From: Lucifuga dentata
Taxonomy: Eukaryota; Chordata; Actinopteri; Ophidiiformes; Bythitidae
Direction of reading: 5' to 3'
Assembly (NCBI GenBank): GCA_014773175.1
Contig: VXCM01001336.1
Span: forward strand, 186,001 to 250,000
DNA: 64,000 nt
Shown here: positions 1 through 39,865 of the stretch, piece by piece
Layout of the letters: every line of letters begins with the position of its first letter
How positions within the stretch are numbered: position 1 is the first letter of the stretch
Made by a program: the position numbers and the translations under genes
The notes under the pieces: model-generated
Databases searched by the model: none
Told to the model about the DNA's origin: nothing
What the model saw: the letters and a program-made list of their open reading frames with translations, nothing else

Positions 1-123
1 TGACTCTGTAAAACAGTTCTACACTAAAGGCTCTGATCGTGAGTGTCTATAGATGACTTTTGTTTATTTAGATTGAAATGTTCTGCATCATCAGGTTTGA
101 CATTTTCCTCTTCTCTGCTTCAG

Positions 124-1411
124 ATGTAAGCATGGGTAGTCGTTTGTTGGCTGGATGCACTACTGGTGCCATGGCAGTTGCTTTTGCTCAGCCTACAGAT
201 GTGGTGAAAGTCCGCTTCCAGGCACAGGCCAGGTCTCCAGGACATGGCAGGCGCTACTGTAGCACCATCGATGCTTATAAGACTATTGCTAAGGAAGAAG
301 GCATTCAGGGCCTGTGGAAAGGTAGCTTGAGCCTAAAAGCCCCAGTATAATTTGAAAGACGTAAGGCGAAACAATAAAAGAACAAGCCAGTGAACGTGTC
401 CTAGAACAATGTGTGCTGTATAGCTTTTATATAGTCTTTGGCTTTTCTACTTATGATACCTCCCCCCCCGGCTGTAATTGGCCCCAAATAACATGGCTGG
501 TAGAGAGGCTGGACCAGCAGATGGAGCTCGACTGATGACACAACGAGCCATGTGACATTTGGACCAGCTATGGCCAAGAGGAGGTATCACAAGCAGAAAA
601 GAGACAAAAGAATCATGCTCACCTTGAGGACCCTACACATAGAACACTGAAAAGAGCCTGAAACTCTGCATGTTGAGTCTCACAAGACATTATTTGGTCC
701 TGAAAGTTCTACTTCATAGTCATAAGTATACTGGGGCCTTTAAGATGACTATTTAAGAGGACTAGCAGCATGTCCTTAAATTTCTTCTTCATCTGCATGC
801 TATTTTGTACTTATCTCTCTGCCTTACAGGTACTGCTCCAAACATTGCACGCAATGCAATTGTTAACTGCACTGAACTGGTGACATATGACTTCATTAAG
901 GACACACTTGTTAAGTCCACTCCCCTCACAGGTAAAACAGTGGCTTCAGCAAATAGGACTTGATGTAGTGCAGCAATGATTTTTCTCCAGCAGTGCAGTA
1001 CCTTTCAGCTTTGTTTCCACAGATAATCTGCCCTGCCACTTTATATCAGCCTTTGGAGCAGGCTTATGCACAACAGTGATTGCCTCTCCGGTTGATGTGG
1101 CCAAGACGAGATATATGAACTCTGCTCTCGTTCAGTACAGCAGTGTCCTCAATTGTGCTGTTGCCATGGTGACCAAAGAGGGACCGCTTGCTTTTTACAA
1201 GGGGTAAGCATTTACAGCATGGGCACTGAAAATGAGAACATGGAGGACTGTGCTGTTAAATTTAATTAATTAATCATTTCCTTTTTCTGTTTTCTTGCCC
1301 TTAAGGTTCATGCCGTCTTTTTTGCGGCTGGGTTCCTGGAACGTGGTGATGTTTGTAACATATGAGCAGCTCAAACGGGCCATGATGGCAGCAAATCACA
1401 GAGCACTGTGA
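124..1411 (+). CDS. ucp2: Mitochondrial uncoupling protein, UCP2-like (3' part, four last coding exons)
   Basis: Inner-membrane carrier of the SLC25 family; UCP2-type proteins transport small metabolites or protons and respond to fatty acids and nucleotides. Exons read as 124-321, 830-931, 1023-1203 and 1306-1411 (TGA at 1409-1411), all with AG acceptors and GT donors; the sizes 102 and 181 match what I recall for human UCP2. Two mitochondrial carrier signatures are visible: [11 protein letters not shown] in the first exon and [13 protein letters not shown] in the third (family usually PVDVVKTR). The last exon holds [20 protein letters not shown]. The first one or two coding exons lie left of the window; the in-frame ATG at 133 is internal, not the start. 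The C-terminus is short (...MMAANHRAL). UCP3 is the main alternative on sequence. The tail-to-tail position with dnajb13 favours UCP2, as in human. Confidence 0.9.
322..829 (+). other. ucp2 intron, no gene seen
   Basis: This 508 bp intron runs from donor GTAGCT to an acceptor after CTTACAG. It holds a short C-run near 465 but no coding exon, RNA gene or recognisable mobile element. Confidence 0.7.
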
Positions 1412-1465
1412 TACTGTAATACTATAGTCATTATTCTCTGTAAGAGGGCTGATGTTTTACTACAG

Positions 1466-1575
1466 TTTATTCATTCTTTACAGATTCTTTCTATTATATA
1501 TTTCAACTCCATACTTCATCATTTTTTAAAAAATTGTGTTGACATTGATAATGACAGAAATGAAATGTCATTAAA
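1466..1575. promoter_or_regulatory. Converging poly(A) signals of ucp2 and dnajb13
   Basis: Only 206 bp separate the ucp2 stop (1411) from the dnajb13 stop (1618). A + strand ATTAAA lies at 1570-1575 and a - strand AATAAA at 1466-1471 (TTTATT on +). If both are used, cleavage of each transcript falls beyond the signal of the other and the two 3' UTRs overlap antisense. The hexamers are seen; their use is inferred. Confidence 0.5.
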
Positions 1576-1617
1576 TCAGCAACAGATTCATTATGATGGT
1601 GTCGGTGATTATTAATA

Positions 1618-4600
1618 CTAAACAGTTAGAGCTTGTTTGATCAGACGCTTGCTGTCACCATGAAGCATCTTGGGAAACTGGGTGTTGAATGTGATGATGA
1701 GGTTTCCTCTCTGGGAAGGATTCTGGAACAGCGGCATTCCCTCTCCAGTCACCACTTTTTTGTATGTGGGGCTGTGTGGTATGAGAAAAACAATCAGAAA
1801 AAAACATGTTATCTTTAGTCATTATTGTGTAGGAGTATCTCTGTTTAACTGCATTGTTTCTACTTGAAAACATAATCTCTCCCCATAGCCTGCCATATAA
1901 TAATATAATAATTTGTATATTCAATTACAAATTATCATGATTCATTTTACTGTGTATGATTGTGTGTTAATTTACAAAAGTGTGTGACAGACCCTGAATA
2001 TGACAACCTGCTGATCTGTTTTTTTTTTTTTTTTTTTTTTTTTTGTTTGTTTTTGTTTTCAGTAATTATGATCACTCAGCAGCTTTTGTAATTACTTTTA
2101 AATTCATAGGACTGAAACATATTATACTTGGTGATGACAGTCAGAATTCCCCCTTGGCCCCAGCATAGTAAAACACTTACTGCACAATGGTATTGATGGG
2201 AATAGTGAGTAGCCTGCCATCTAGTGTCTCCACGTCCACAGAGAAGCCAGTCAAGGCCTGAGGGAAAAGCTATCAACTGTACTGTATACTCTGCTTAAAC
2301 CACATTCATCTGTCACTCATAATAAAAACTATTATTCTGGCTCTTTTAAAAGACTCACCATCTCCAGAGAAATCTGTGCATTGTAGATGAGGTCATCGTG
2401 TTCCCTTACAAACAAGGGATGACTCTTCAGTCGCACGATAAACACAATATCCGCAGGGATGCTGTTCGGTCCCTAAAAATACAGAAAGTTGATCACCATG
2501 TAATCAGGCTTTTCCCCAAAAGTTGGAGTTGCCGATGAAATGTTACCAGAAGCAGTTTGTTAAATTCTGATTTGTTCAGTGTGTTGTTTGAAAATTGACC
2601 AAATCATATCAAACATGCATGCAGATCAGACTGTGTTAGTGCAGTATTAATGTTTGTAAATGTGGAGCACAACCTGCTTCTGGTTCTGAGTATCCTGCCA
2701 AATTTCATTCATATACTTAAAGTATTGCTGAATTATAACTACAATATAACTTGTAGAAATTCTTTTAAATGAGTGGAATTTAACAGAGATCAGCATTAAC
2801 AAAAATGAAGCATCCAAGTTGGTTGACAGAAGAAGAAAAAAGTGTATATCTATGTACTATTAAGAAAATTAACCCCTAAGATTCATCCCATATCATCCCA
2901 ACCATTCGTCCCATTCACTATTCTGCAAAAGGGCCACTGTCCATTATTACAACCCAGTATCCCAAAATATTTGTTCTTCATGTTTCATTATCAGAAAGTC
3001 TACACAACCTGATATTATTCAGACCCTATGCATGTTTCAGCTCTAATATGTATTGTGCTTCTCATCCATAAACTCTTCATGGTACACTGGACCCTTGCTG
3101 CACTTGTCTGTAAAGCTTATAAAACCCTGAAAGCTGAGTTTATATACAAGGGCAGAGAGCAGAAACAATCAGATCCATGATGCTTGAAAGAGGTTAGTAA
3201 ATCAGAACCAGGGACAGCACCACAGGCCAAACCTACAACCACGTCTGTCAATGCTAATATGATTTTACCTGAGAAAATGTGCATACAGCAAGAAAAACAA
3301 AAAGAATGGCATTCTGATCTGACCAAAAGCTAGCCTGAAAGAAAATTCCTCAACCAAACTAGCCAAACTGGGGAACCAATTATAAATCTGCTCTTTATCT
3401 GAACACTCTCACAGAGGCCCTGATTGGTCAGGGGAAGATGCAGAGACAGCAGACTAAATCCCTTTTATCCCCATAAGTGGATCAATGGCATATAGGCCTT
3501 GTTCAAACTAATTAAAGACATATTGATTTTTCAATAGCATAAAAGGCAGCAAGACTGTTGAAATAAACATTTCCGTTAAGAAAATGACTTTAACAGAATA
3601 AAAACAACATGCCACACAAGCTAAACTAAATCCTCGTTCCTACCACACAGCTACAAAAGTATGGCAAATTCAAAATTCTAATTCTAAAAACACTCAAAAA
3701 AAAACAAAAAAAAAAGTGTTGCTAGCTCTCTTACCTGATCACCCTCCTCAGGGAAAGTTATCCTTGTTCCTTCATGCCATCCAGGCTTTACATCTATAGT
3801 CAGTATCTTGTCTTTGATACTGGAGGTGCATCCATCCTCATTCATAACCTGTTTATCAAATCAGGGAAATGATAGGTGACCTCTCAGTCAATGCATAAAT
3901 GAATGAGTTTATCAATCAAATCAATAACGTGGTTATCAAACACACCCTGCGAGATATCTTAATCTTTTTTGTGCATCCATGGAAGAGATCATCCAGGGAT
4001 AAGTGAAGGTCCCTCTCTATGGGAGAATCCTGCACCTTCACCCCTTTGCCCTGCGGTCCTCCAAACTGAAGAGGTGTTTCACTCCCATCCTTTGTGTAGA
4101 AGTCTGACAAACAAAACAATATTACTGTAACTAATGTGAAAAATCTGAATATGCCATAATGCACATATGGTGTAAACCCGTCCTTCTTACCTGCAAATGG
4201 GTTGTCGCTTCCAAAAAACTGCCTGAATGTTCTGCCTGGGTTCCCATGATAGACATATCCAGATGACCAGGCACCAGTTTGGTCAAACTCAGGCGGGATC
4301 CCGCCTTTTAGACCTTCTTCATCAAACTTGTCATAGACTGCCTTTTTTCGAACTATCATGAAAAATAAATCAAACAAAAAAGAAATTGTACATTTTCTTT
4401 GCTCTGAAAAATAATGCTCATGAAAAAAAAGGCAAGCAAATTAAAAAAAAAATAAAAATCTACAAACATGCTGTGGTCCACCATTTGTATATCATGCTGA
4501 ATCACAGTGAGGCATGGTCATGTATGGAGAACCATCAGGCAAACACAATCAAGATCCCAGTCATGTCAATGTGTGAAAGATTTGTTACTCCAAAACGTTC

Positions 4601-5162
4601 TGTAGTAAATGGTTTTGATTTTTTGGGGGGATAATGATAAAAATAATAATAATAATATGTCACCATATGTTTGTGTTTAAAAAAAATCCATGGAAGAGAT
4701 CATCCATGATCCTTGATAGATATTATAGAAAAAGCACAAGGTCAATCGTCACATAAGGATTCAAAGGATACTTTTGGGTAAGTTTATTAAAAGCTGACCA
4801 GTGATGATTGATCCAGTATTATTAAAAGCTGTGTAATGATGATTGATCCAGCATTCATAAAGTATCACTTACGGTCACTCAGAACCTCGTAAGCTTCAGA
4901 TAGTTGACTGAACTTCTCGACGCTTCCAGGTTCTGTGTTAATACTGGGATGAAACTTTAACGCAAGACGTCGATATCTAGGATCATCAATCAGAAGCACA
5001 AACTTTAAATATGTCACAGCACTCACAACTCTGACTGTAATTCAGTTTTGACGCATATTTTACGTAAAAGGTGAACGTTAAGTAACAGACTTACGCCTTT
5101 TTGATATCTGAGTCAGTTGCGTTTCTGTTTATCTCCAGCGTCTCGTAATAATCTCTTCTCAT
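1618..5162 (-). CDS. dnajb13: DnaJ homolog subfamily B member 13 (axonemal/sperm J-protein), complete
   Basis: DNAJB13 is a type II J-protein of motile cilia and sperm flagella (radial-spoke associated in the known family). Eight coding exons on the minus strand: 5162-5095, 4976-4873, 4352-4191, 4103-3946, 3848-3735, 2472-2359, 2257-2181 and 1771-1618. They sum to 951 bp, 316 aa, the same length as human DNAJB13. The J domain starts [19 protein letters not shown]; the HPD catalytic tripeptide is replaced by HPS (FHPSINTEP), in line with the human protein, which also lacks HPD. The middle part has GGIPPEF and [20 protein letters not shown]; the C-terminal peptide-binding part has [20 protein letters not shown] and GEGMPLFQ. 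All introns have GT-AG ends; the exon 4 donor is the weaker AGG|GTGTGT. Convergent with ucp2; an RFX X-box lies just upstream. Confidence 0.95.
2473..3734 (-). other. dnajb13 intron 5, no gene seen
   Basis: This 1.26 kb intron is AT-rich with short A-runs near 3690-3710. A 69-codon minus-strand reading frame around 3117-3326 has no family resemblance and is taken as chance. No repeat was recognised. Confidence 0.6.
4353..4872 (-). other. dnajb13 intron 2, no gene seen
   Basis: A 520 bp AT-rich intron. Inside it, 4687-4705 repeats the exon 4 stretch CCATGGAAGAGATCATCCA (exon copy 3978-3996), with no surrounding similarity that I can see. A short direct repeat (GCTGWSYARTGATGATTGATCCAG type) occurs at about 4793-4815 and 4829-4851. 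Confidence 0.5.
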
Positions 5163-5275
5163 GGTGGATTTAAGCATAACTTCAAAATCAGCAATCAAAT
5201 TAAAGTTAAATAAAGCTTTGAGTTAATCTGCAAACATGTGCCGCTGATATGAAAAAGCAACAGTTGTTTTGCTTG

Positions 5276-5289
5276 GTAGCCATGGTAAC
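5276..5289 (-). promoter_or_regulatory. RFX X-box upstream of dnajb13
   Basis: GTAGCCATGGTAAC on the + strand fits the X-box consensus GTHNYYATRRNAAC at every position; the motif is near-palindromic, so it works in either orientation. It sits 114 bp upstream of the dnajb13 ATG. RFX factors drive motile-cilia genes, and DNAJB13 is axonemal, so motif, position and gene role agree. Binding itself is inferred. Confidence 0.8.
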
Positions 5290-5312
5290 GAGGCGGCGCT
5301 CAAGAGCCGCTG

Positions 5313-5317
5313 ATTGG
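5313..5317 (-). promoter_or_regulatory. CCAAT box upstream of dnajb13
   Basis: ATTGG on + (CCAAT on -), in context GGCCAATCAGCGG on the minus strand, 24 bp farther from the gene than the X-box. NF-Y sites next to X-boxes are common in RFX target promoters. Presence is seen; function is inferred. Confidence 0.5.
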
Positions 5318-5581
5318 CCAAATCGACCATAAATAGCCTGTACTTTTTTGGAACCCTTATCAGTTTTATTATTACAATTACAACTACAAACTAAAAAAAA
5401 AAAAAAAAAAAANAAAAAAAAAAAAAAAAAAAGAAGCAGAAGAAGCTAGAGCAGGAGAAAAAGAATTTGTATTAATGATGTGTGAATTTATGTTTTAACT
5501 TTTCTGTATGGTGTTGCAATCTGATAAATTTGTGATGTACGGAGATCTTGAGTGTCCTGAACGGCGCCTATAAATAAAATG

Positions 5582-5582
<1 letters not shown>

Positions 5583-5624
<42 letters not shown>
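5583..5624. repeat. (TTA)n microsatellite
   Basis: About 14 perfect ATT/TTA units. Confidence 0.95.
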
Positions 5625-5625
<1 letters not shown>

Positions 5626-7192
5626 GTACATATTATAATAATAGCTCTGGATCTAGTCTAACCAGCTGGACGTGCCAGGCTGTTCACTGGCAGCCATCCA
5701 GTCCTGCTGACAGGTTTCCATCTAGTTCAGCAGGTCGAATGCATGTCTTACAGCAGTCAATAAGACACTGTTGAATTCCAACAGCAGTGACAAGTGTATT
5801 TTATTCTTTCATTTAAAATAATTCCAGACAGAAACGTTAAGGACTAGTATGCAATATAAATCGATGGACTTTCCTCTGTAAGGTTACACACAACAAAAAT
5901 TGCACTTTCAGTATGATCAAACTGCACTGCGAGGCGGTTCAGGAATAGGGGGGAGCTCTCCAGTGTGAACTGATTCTATAAAAGGATCGATGTACAGCAT
6001 ATTTTAGTAGCAATTTAGGACACATCCCAAAAGAGAAGATATTAACGTGTGTAAAAAAGAAACATGAATCCAATAGAAATAAATATTACAAGTCATTGTG
6101 GATTAAATACACATGTAGAATCATCACTAACAAAAGATCAATGCCAAAAACAAATAAAAAAGCAAAAGAAAAAAAAGTTTAAAGTGTTCATAAAACATCA
6201 TGCCAAACTTAACAAAACTAGGTAAACCCAAAACCAAGGAAGCCCTCTACAATTAAACTCCAAAAGGCATTTCTTCATAACTACTGTTTATCATGGGGCT
6301 GAAACAATTATGTTTCTTATTATGACAATATTTCCCTCAAACACTAATCTTTGACTATCTTTTAATCTATGACAGCTGCAGTCTTCAGAGGAAAAAAAAA
6401 ATTAAAGATCTATCCAAATAAAAAGGTAACAGAAAACAGAAGCTAAGCCAACCATCGCTTATCTGAAACGGCGAGGCTGGGAGGAGGGGCAGGAAGGTAA
6501 TGTGGCTGGTGTGATGAACTTTGCCCTTACAGTATGAGTCATGTGGTTGTGCTGGCACTGTTACCATACAGTGTGTGTGGCTGTGTGCTTTCAGTGCTTT
6601 GACTCATTATATCATGCTGGTGCATGGTGCTGGTGGAGGTCTTAAAGCTCAAAAGATGTCAGTGGTTTTAAAATACCACTGACACCTCCAACTGCATTGT
6701 GGGTGTAGAGTCGACAGCTCAACGCTGAACGCTCCCGCCTCTACCCGTTCATTTCAACACAATCCTTTTACTCCTACTACTCCCTATAAAAATAATGCAA
6801 GTAGCACGATTCATGAATGAAAGCTTGCTAGTTGCAGGCAACAACACAACAAAGAATGCTAATGGGCAAATGTATATGAAATCGATATACTTTTTCTTAA
6901 TTTAAAGCAATATTTAAGTTTTTACAGTTGACAACAGGAGGTTTCACAGGCAGAGCTGTAGCTATGAATTCTTTTCTAATAGGAGTGTGTTAAAATCCTT
7001 CAGAGAATTACGAATTTGAGGGCATTTTTGATGAGATAGCAGATTTCCATGGTGGAAAGGATAAGAGGCGTAGTGTTCTCTTCCAGGCTGAGGAATGGCG
7101 TGGGCATACTGAGGCGTACAGATATCGAAAAGTGACTGGGTTTGAGAAAATGAGCCAGTACGAGAAATACTGAGCCATGACATAAACCGTTA

Positions 7193-14747
<7,555 letters not shown>

Positions 14748-17504
14748 TTACTTTTCCTGAGCTCCCAGCTAGCCAGCTAACGCTAGCTAACCACTTATCG
14801 TCAGATATCAAAGGTCCGGGAATGAAAACGTTTTGCTGTTTTGTCAACCGTTTACACGGGCGACCTGGCAACCCTTCGTATCCTACCAACGCTCCTTTAA
14901 GCTTCCAAACACTTATGGATAACTCACTAACTACTGCGGCCAAGTTAACATGATTGTCACTCCATTGACATGTTTAGCGTTCCTACAGCTAGCCAGTCTG
15001 GGCCACTCTGCTTCTGCACACGCAAAGTTCAAACTGTGTAGACGCAACTCAGGATCGCTGCTGTGCTGCCCCCTACAGGCCAGGATGAGCTTGTATACAA
15101 TATCTCAAAAGCACAAAACAGTATGTAACAGTTATTTAGTCGTTACAAAGTAGAAGGAGCTCACTAATCAGTTTATTATAAATGACACGAATACATTACA
15201 AATACACAAGTATCTTGTGAATGGTGTTGTGTCTTAAAATGTCCACAAGAGGGCACACTCACCCCAATGCCTACTTTTCATTTACTACATCTCTTATTCT
15301 CAACCATGGTTATTGATATTGACAATGAATTATCATAAAATACTGGCTCAGTATTTGTCATGAAACAGCTCCAAAGCTTCTTACTTTTCTTTATGTAAAT
15401 GCCCAGTGGAGAGCAGGTTGGTATATGCTGTACTGGTGCCACTTTATCTTTTGGACAGACTCAAGATATAAATAATGATTCATATTTTATTACTTTATTT
15501 ACGTTTTACAGATCAGCAATAAGTTGATTAACTAATAGAGTTCTTGAGTTGCCAGGTTATGAGCCCACATTTAGCCATTAAAAAAAAGGATCCTTTTTGT
15601 TGGTGTTTGCCATAATAGCTTGCTTCATCTTTTTAGGTTGATCAAGAATGACCCTCCAGTTGATAGTCTAACTCACTACCTTATGAAGAAAAAAAAAACC
15701 ACATAAACATAGTACCGGTATTTATAAATGCAAGCTTGAGATCTTATTGTAAGGTGTAAAATTCAGATTTATTAATTTAAAACTATGCTGGTTGGCTTAT
15801 TGTAAAGTGATATCCTTAATTTTGATGTTTTTACATTTTACGACAAATCAAGTATGCAGTTATCGATTTTATATACTCTGCAGTCATTTTTCTCACATTT
15901 CCTCTGCATAACATAGCAGGCCATGTCACAATCCCCATCCCCCACCAAATACAGGATGACACATCTGACACATGATGTGACATATTTTTCTCCAGGTATG
16001 ATTGTAGGGGTGCAGGAGGTCACACAGGCATAAATTAAAGCATGCAACACAGCACACATTGCAAAAACTGTTACAGTGACACGAGTCACAGATATGCTTT
16101 ACACGATATGAATGGGTGATTACACTTAAAATAAGATGTAAGAGTTCCTTCTTATTTATATTATTTAAACCAATATAATTAAAATTCACACATAAGTATG
16201 TTCATGTCTGCAGCACATCTGATGATTACTGTTTAGTTTTCTCTAGTAGAAGCCTATAATTGACTAGATTAAGCTAGTTAATGTGTCCTTGTTGTAGTCC
16301 ATGTGTATTATAATTTAATACTTGTGCAGTATTAGATGTTATTGTATGCTTTCCTTTCATAAAATCTGTGATGACCGACTTTCCTGTATAAAATCAAGCG
16401 ACTTTGTTGGTGTTAAAAGAACAGCACCTCTCTAAGTTCACAGTAGTTTGAGACTTTTATGCAATTTGCACATACATTGTTTCATTATATTCTCTTGAAT
16501 GCCAGTTTTTGATTGTAGCTTTTTAATATCTAGCCAAATTGCACTGCTTAGCTTAGAAAACAAAATAACAAATTACATCACAGTTTTGGGTAGCAGTGAG
16601 TAGGTGTAAAAATGAAAGCTTGAGTTGTCAGGTCCAATACTGTAAGTGAGGCACTTTTTTATTTACATAGCATCATGCTGTTACATTTATAGGACCCACT
16701 GTATCTCTTACTCAGTTCTCAACAGTCCACTTCACTGGGCAGTTGCTGTCAAGTACACTGCAGCCTGAGTAGCCTCTCATGTATTTACTGTAAAGATGCA
16801 CCTCTCCACTCATATGAACGAACATGGTAACTCTGTTTTGCTTGCTGTACCAAAAGATGAAAAATAACTTAATATTCTGACAATTATGCCAAGGCTGTTA
16901 CTCAGGTTCAGCGAAACCTTCTCTTAGAAAAGTCAAAAATATTCATGAAAACTTTTATTGTTTGTCTTCTGCCTTACAGTAATGACAATGAAGCCAGACA
17001 GGGCTTATTTATCCACAGTGTTTTTTTCATTATCTGTAATAATTCCATCTTTGATCGTCCATTCACACAATGAAAAGCATCATATTTCTGTTCTATTTTA
17101 TGCCACAATAAACCAAAAAAAAAAAAAAAAAAAAAAAGATAGGTTTACAGTAAAACAGACATATTTAAAACCACAGTCACTCAATTTAACATTATTATAT
17201 CAACAGTAAAATATGAAGATAGTCCATAATAAATGTTAGGTCTTTTAATGGCATAGACTTGGCCAGGAAACAGCTTGGTCTTTTGTGCATCTTTCTCACA
17301 ATGGATACTTTGACTGGTCAGAAACAGGTGTAACTTATAACATCACAAATGGCTGCATTCCATTTAGATGTGTTAGTGTCAGAGTATTGTCTGTGCTGTC
17401 TCACTGACACACGGAACAAAGTCACTGTTATTGCTGTTAGGAACACTTGTGCTTTTCCTGTGATTAATCCAAATGTCTCCCATGAAAAAAGTTTATTTTT
17501 TACA

Positions 17505-17928
17505 TGTGGGGATGAAGCTCCTAAACATCTAATAGTTATGCAGCCTTATGAAGTCGTGCTCATTTAAATTGTTCAATATACGCAGGGCTTCTTTTGGGAC
17601 TATATTCCCTGGTGGAGACATACATTCACTCACGCTATTTATTGTGCTTAAACACTAAAATTATGAAACTCTGAAACAAAAAACCTGAATATAAGTCTTG
17701 TTTGTGATGATGGATTACCTATCCCAAGAATGTTTCAAGTATCAACAAGCTGATTTTAATAGTGTACCAGAATGAACTGAAACCAATGGTGGTTTGGAAG
17801 GTAGGAATTTTTTATACATTTTTTTTTATTCACTGTTCCAGTAGTAGGCTTTGAAAAATGATTGTCACCTTATGTGGATGAAAATTGAATATATTAGGCT
17901 CAAACATGCAAATGGATGGTATGGTCCT
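17505..17928 (+). mobile_element. TTAA-flanked inverted-repeat element, copy 1 (5' truncated)
   Basis: The right end GGTATGGTCCT is followed by TTAA at 17929-17932. The interior shares TAATAGTTATGCAGCCTTAT, GGGACTATATTCCCTGGTGG and GGATTACCTATCCCAAGAAT with the copy at 43.6 kb. The left inverted end (AGGACCATACC) is missing, so the left boundary is approximate. Confidence 0.75.
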
Positions 17929-19179
17929 TTAATTTCTCCATATTCATTTGAATAACACATTTTTAAAATGTCACATCCCTACAGAATATGTAGAATATAT
18001 AAATATGTCAAATTTTACAGAATTGCATCTGTTAGTAATTCATGTATTCAGTGTATTGTTCAAAACACATTGGTTTTTCCACACATTAGGACCTCAACAA
18101 TTACATTTATGTTATTAAGCATGTAAGTATATGGGATTCAGTATGATGATGCGAGCACAGTATGTGTGTTTATGCATGCTTGAGTTGGCTAGGTCACCTA
18201 TGACACACCTGCGTCTCACTCATGTGCCATCCAGCTCTAAACTCCCCCCTTGCAGCACCATGCAGCATATTTTAGTGCTTCAGATGCTCAGTTTCTAATG
18301 CGAACCTTGCCAAATCAAACCCATTATACTCCAGAGCTGCCTCCCCTCCCTGCTCTCCTCAACAGCTTTCCTACACCATATGTCCTTGGTATGGGAAAGA
18401 CCCCAATTCCCCCACTGAAGATGCTGAAATGACAAAATTCTCTTTTGCTCTCTCTGTGGTTGTATTTCCCACTCCATCTTTCTCACTTTCACACACACAT
18501 ACTGAAAGATTTTTACATGTACATGTGCTATAAGACTGATCAGTAATTCACTGTGGAGGTTGTTGTGTAAGGGCTGTGACTGATTTTTGCGCACCTCACC
18601 ACTAATTGCCACAGCAGTGTGCCTTAGCTGATTAGTTAAGAAATATAATGGCATTGGACATGAAGATGTTATGATTAGATCTATGCTACCATACTGCCCA
18701 AGAGACACACATCCTATTCTGGAAGAAATGAACTGCCAAACAGAAAAGCATGTCATTCAAAATTCAAGATCTGGAACTCATAGGAGTCACAGTGCAGATA
18801 AAATAAACTTGTCACCTCAAGCCATAACTGCATGCTGATGTGCTGGTCTCATGTCTGCTGCTGCATCATTTACTTCCATAAAACTTAGTAACTCAGCTTT
18901 CTAGAGAAGAAACCTTGGGGATGACTAACTCGAGGAAAAAAATGTTTTGGTCAACCCTTTTTTCACTGTATGGACAGTATCTGTCTGCCTCTCTTTCCAT
19001 GCATTATAGATGGGTTTGTCTGCTGTGTATACTACATGTAAAAAATAGCATTTAATTACATCTCCATGTATGTGTGTGAAATGCAGGGAGATTATTCCAT
19101 TTCCGCATCACCTTAATATGAATCTAATGAATGCAGCTTTCAATGTCACAGCAAAGTACAATACAGTGCTCATCTCTCC

Positions 19180-39865
<20,686 letters not shown>

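Larger units (their letters stand above)
5163..7192. other. dnajb13 promoter and probable rab6a 3' UTR
   Basis: The left ~200 bp are the dnajb13 5' region. The rest is downstream of rab6a. A minus-strand AATAAA (TTTATT on +, about 5799) would give a rab6a 3' UTR of roughly 1.4 kb; this is inferred. An A-rich tract with a single N sits at 5393-5432 and a (TTA)n run at 5583-5624. No further coding exon was found. Confidence 0.5.

Noticed and set aside
133..135. ATG giving a 90-codon frame at the left edge
   Set aside because: It is an internal Met in a ucp2 exon whose acceptor lies at 121-123; the true start is outside the window.
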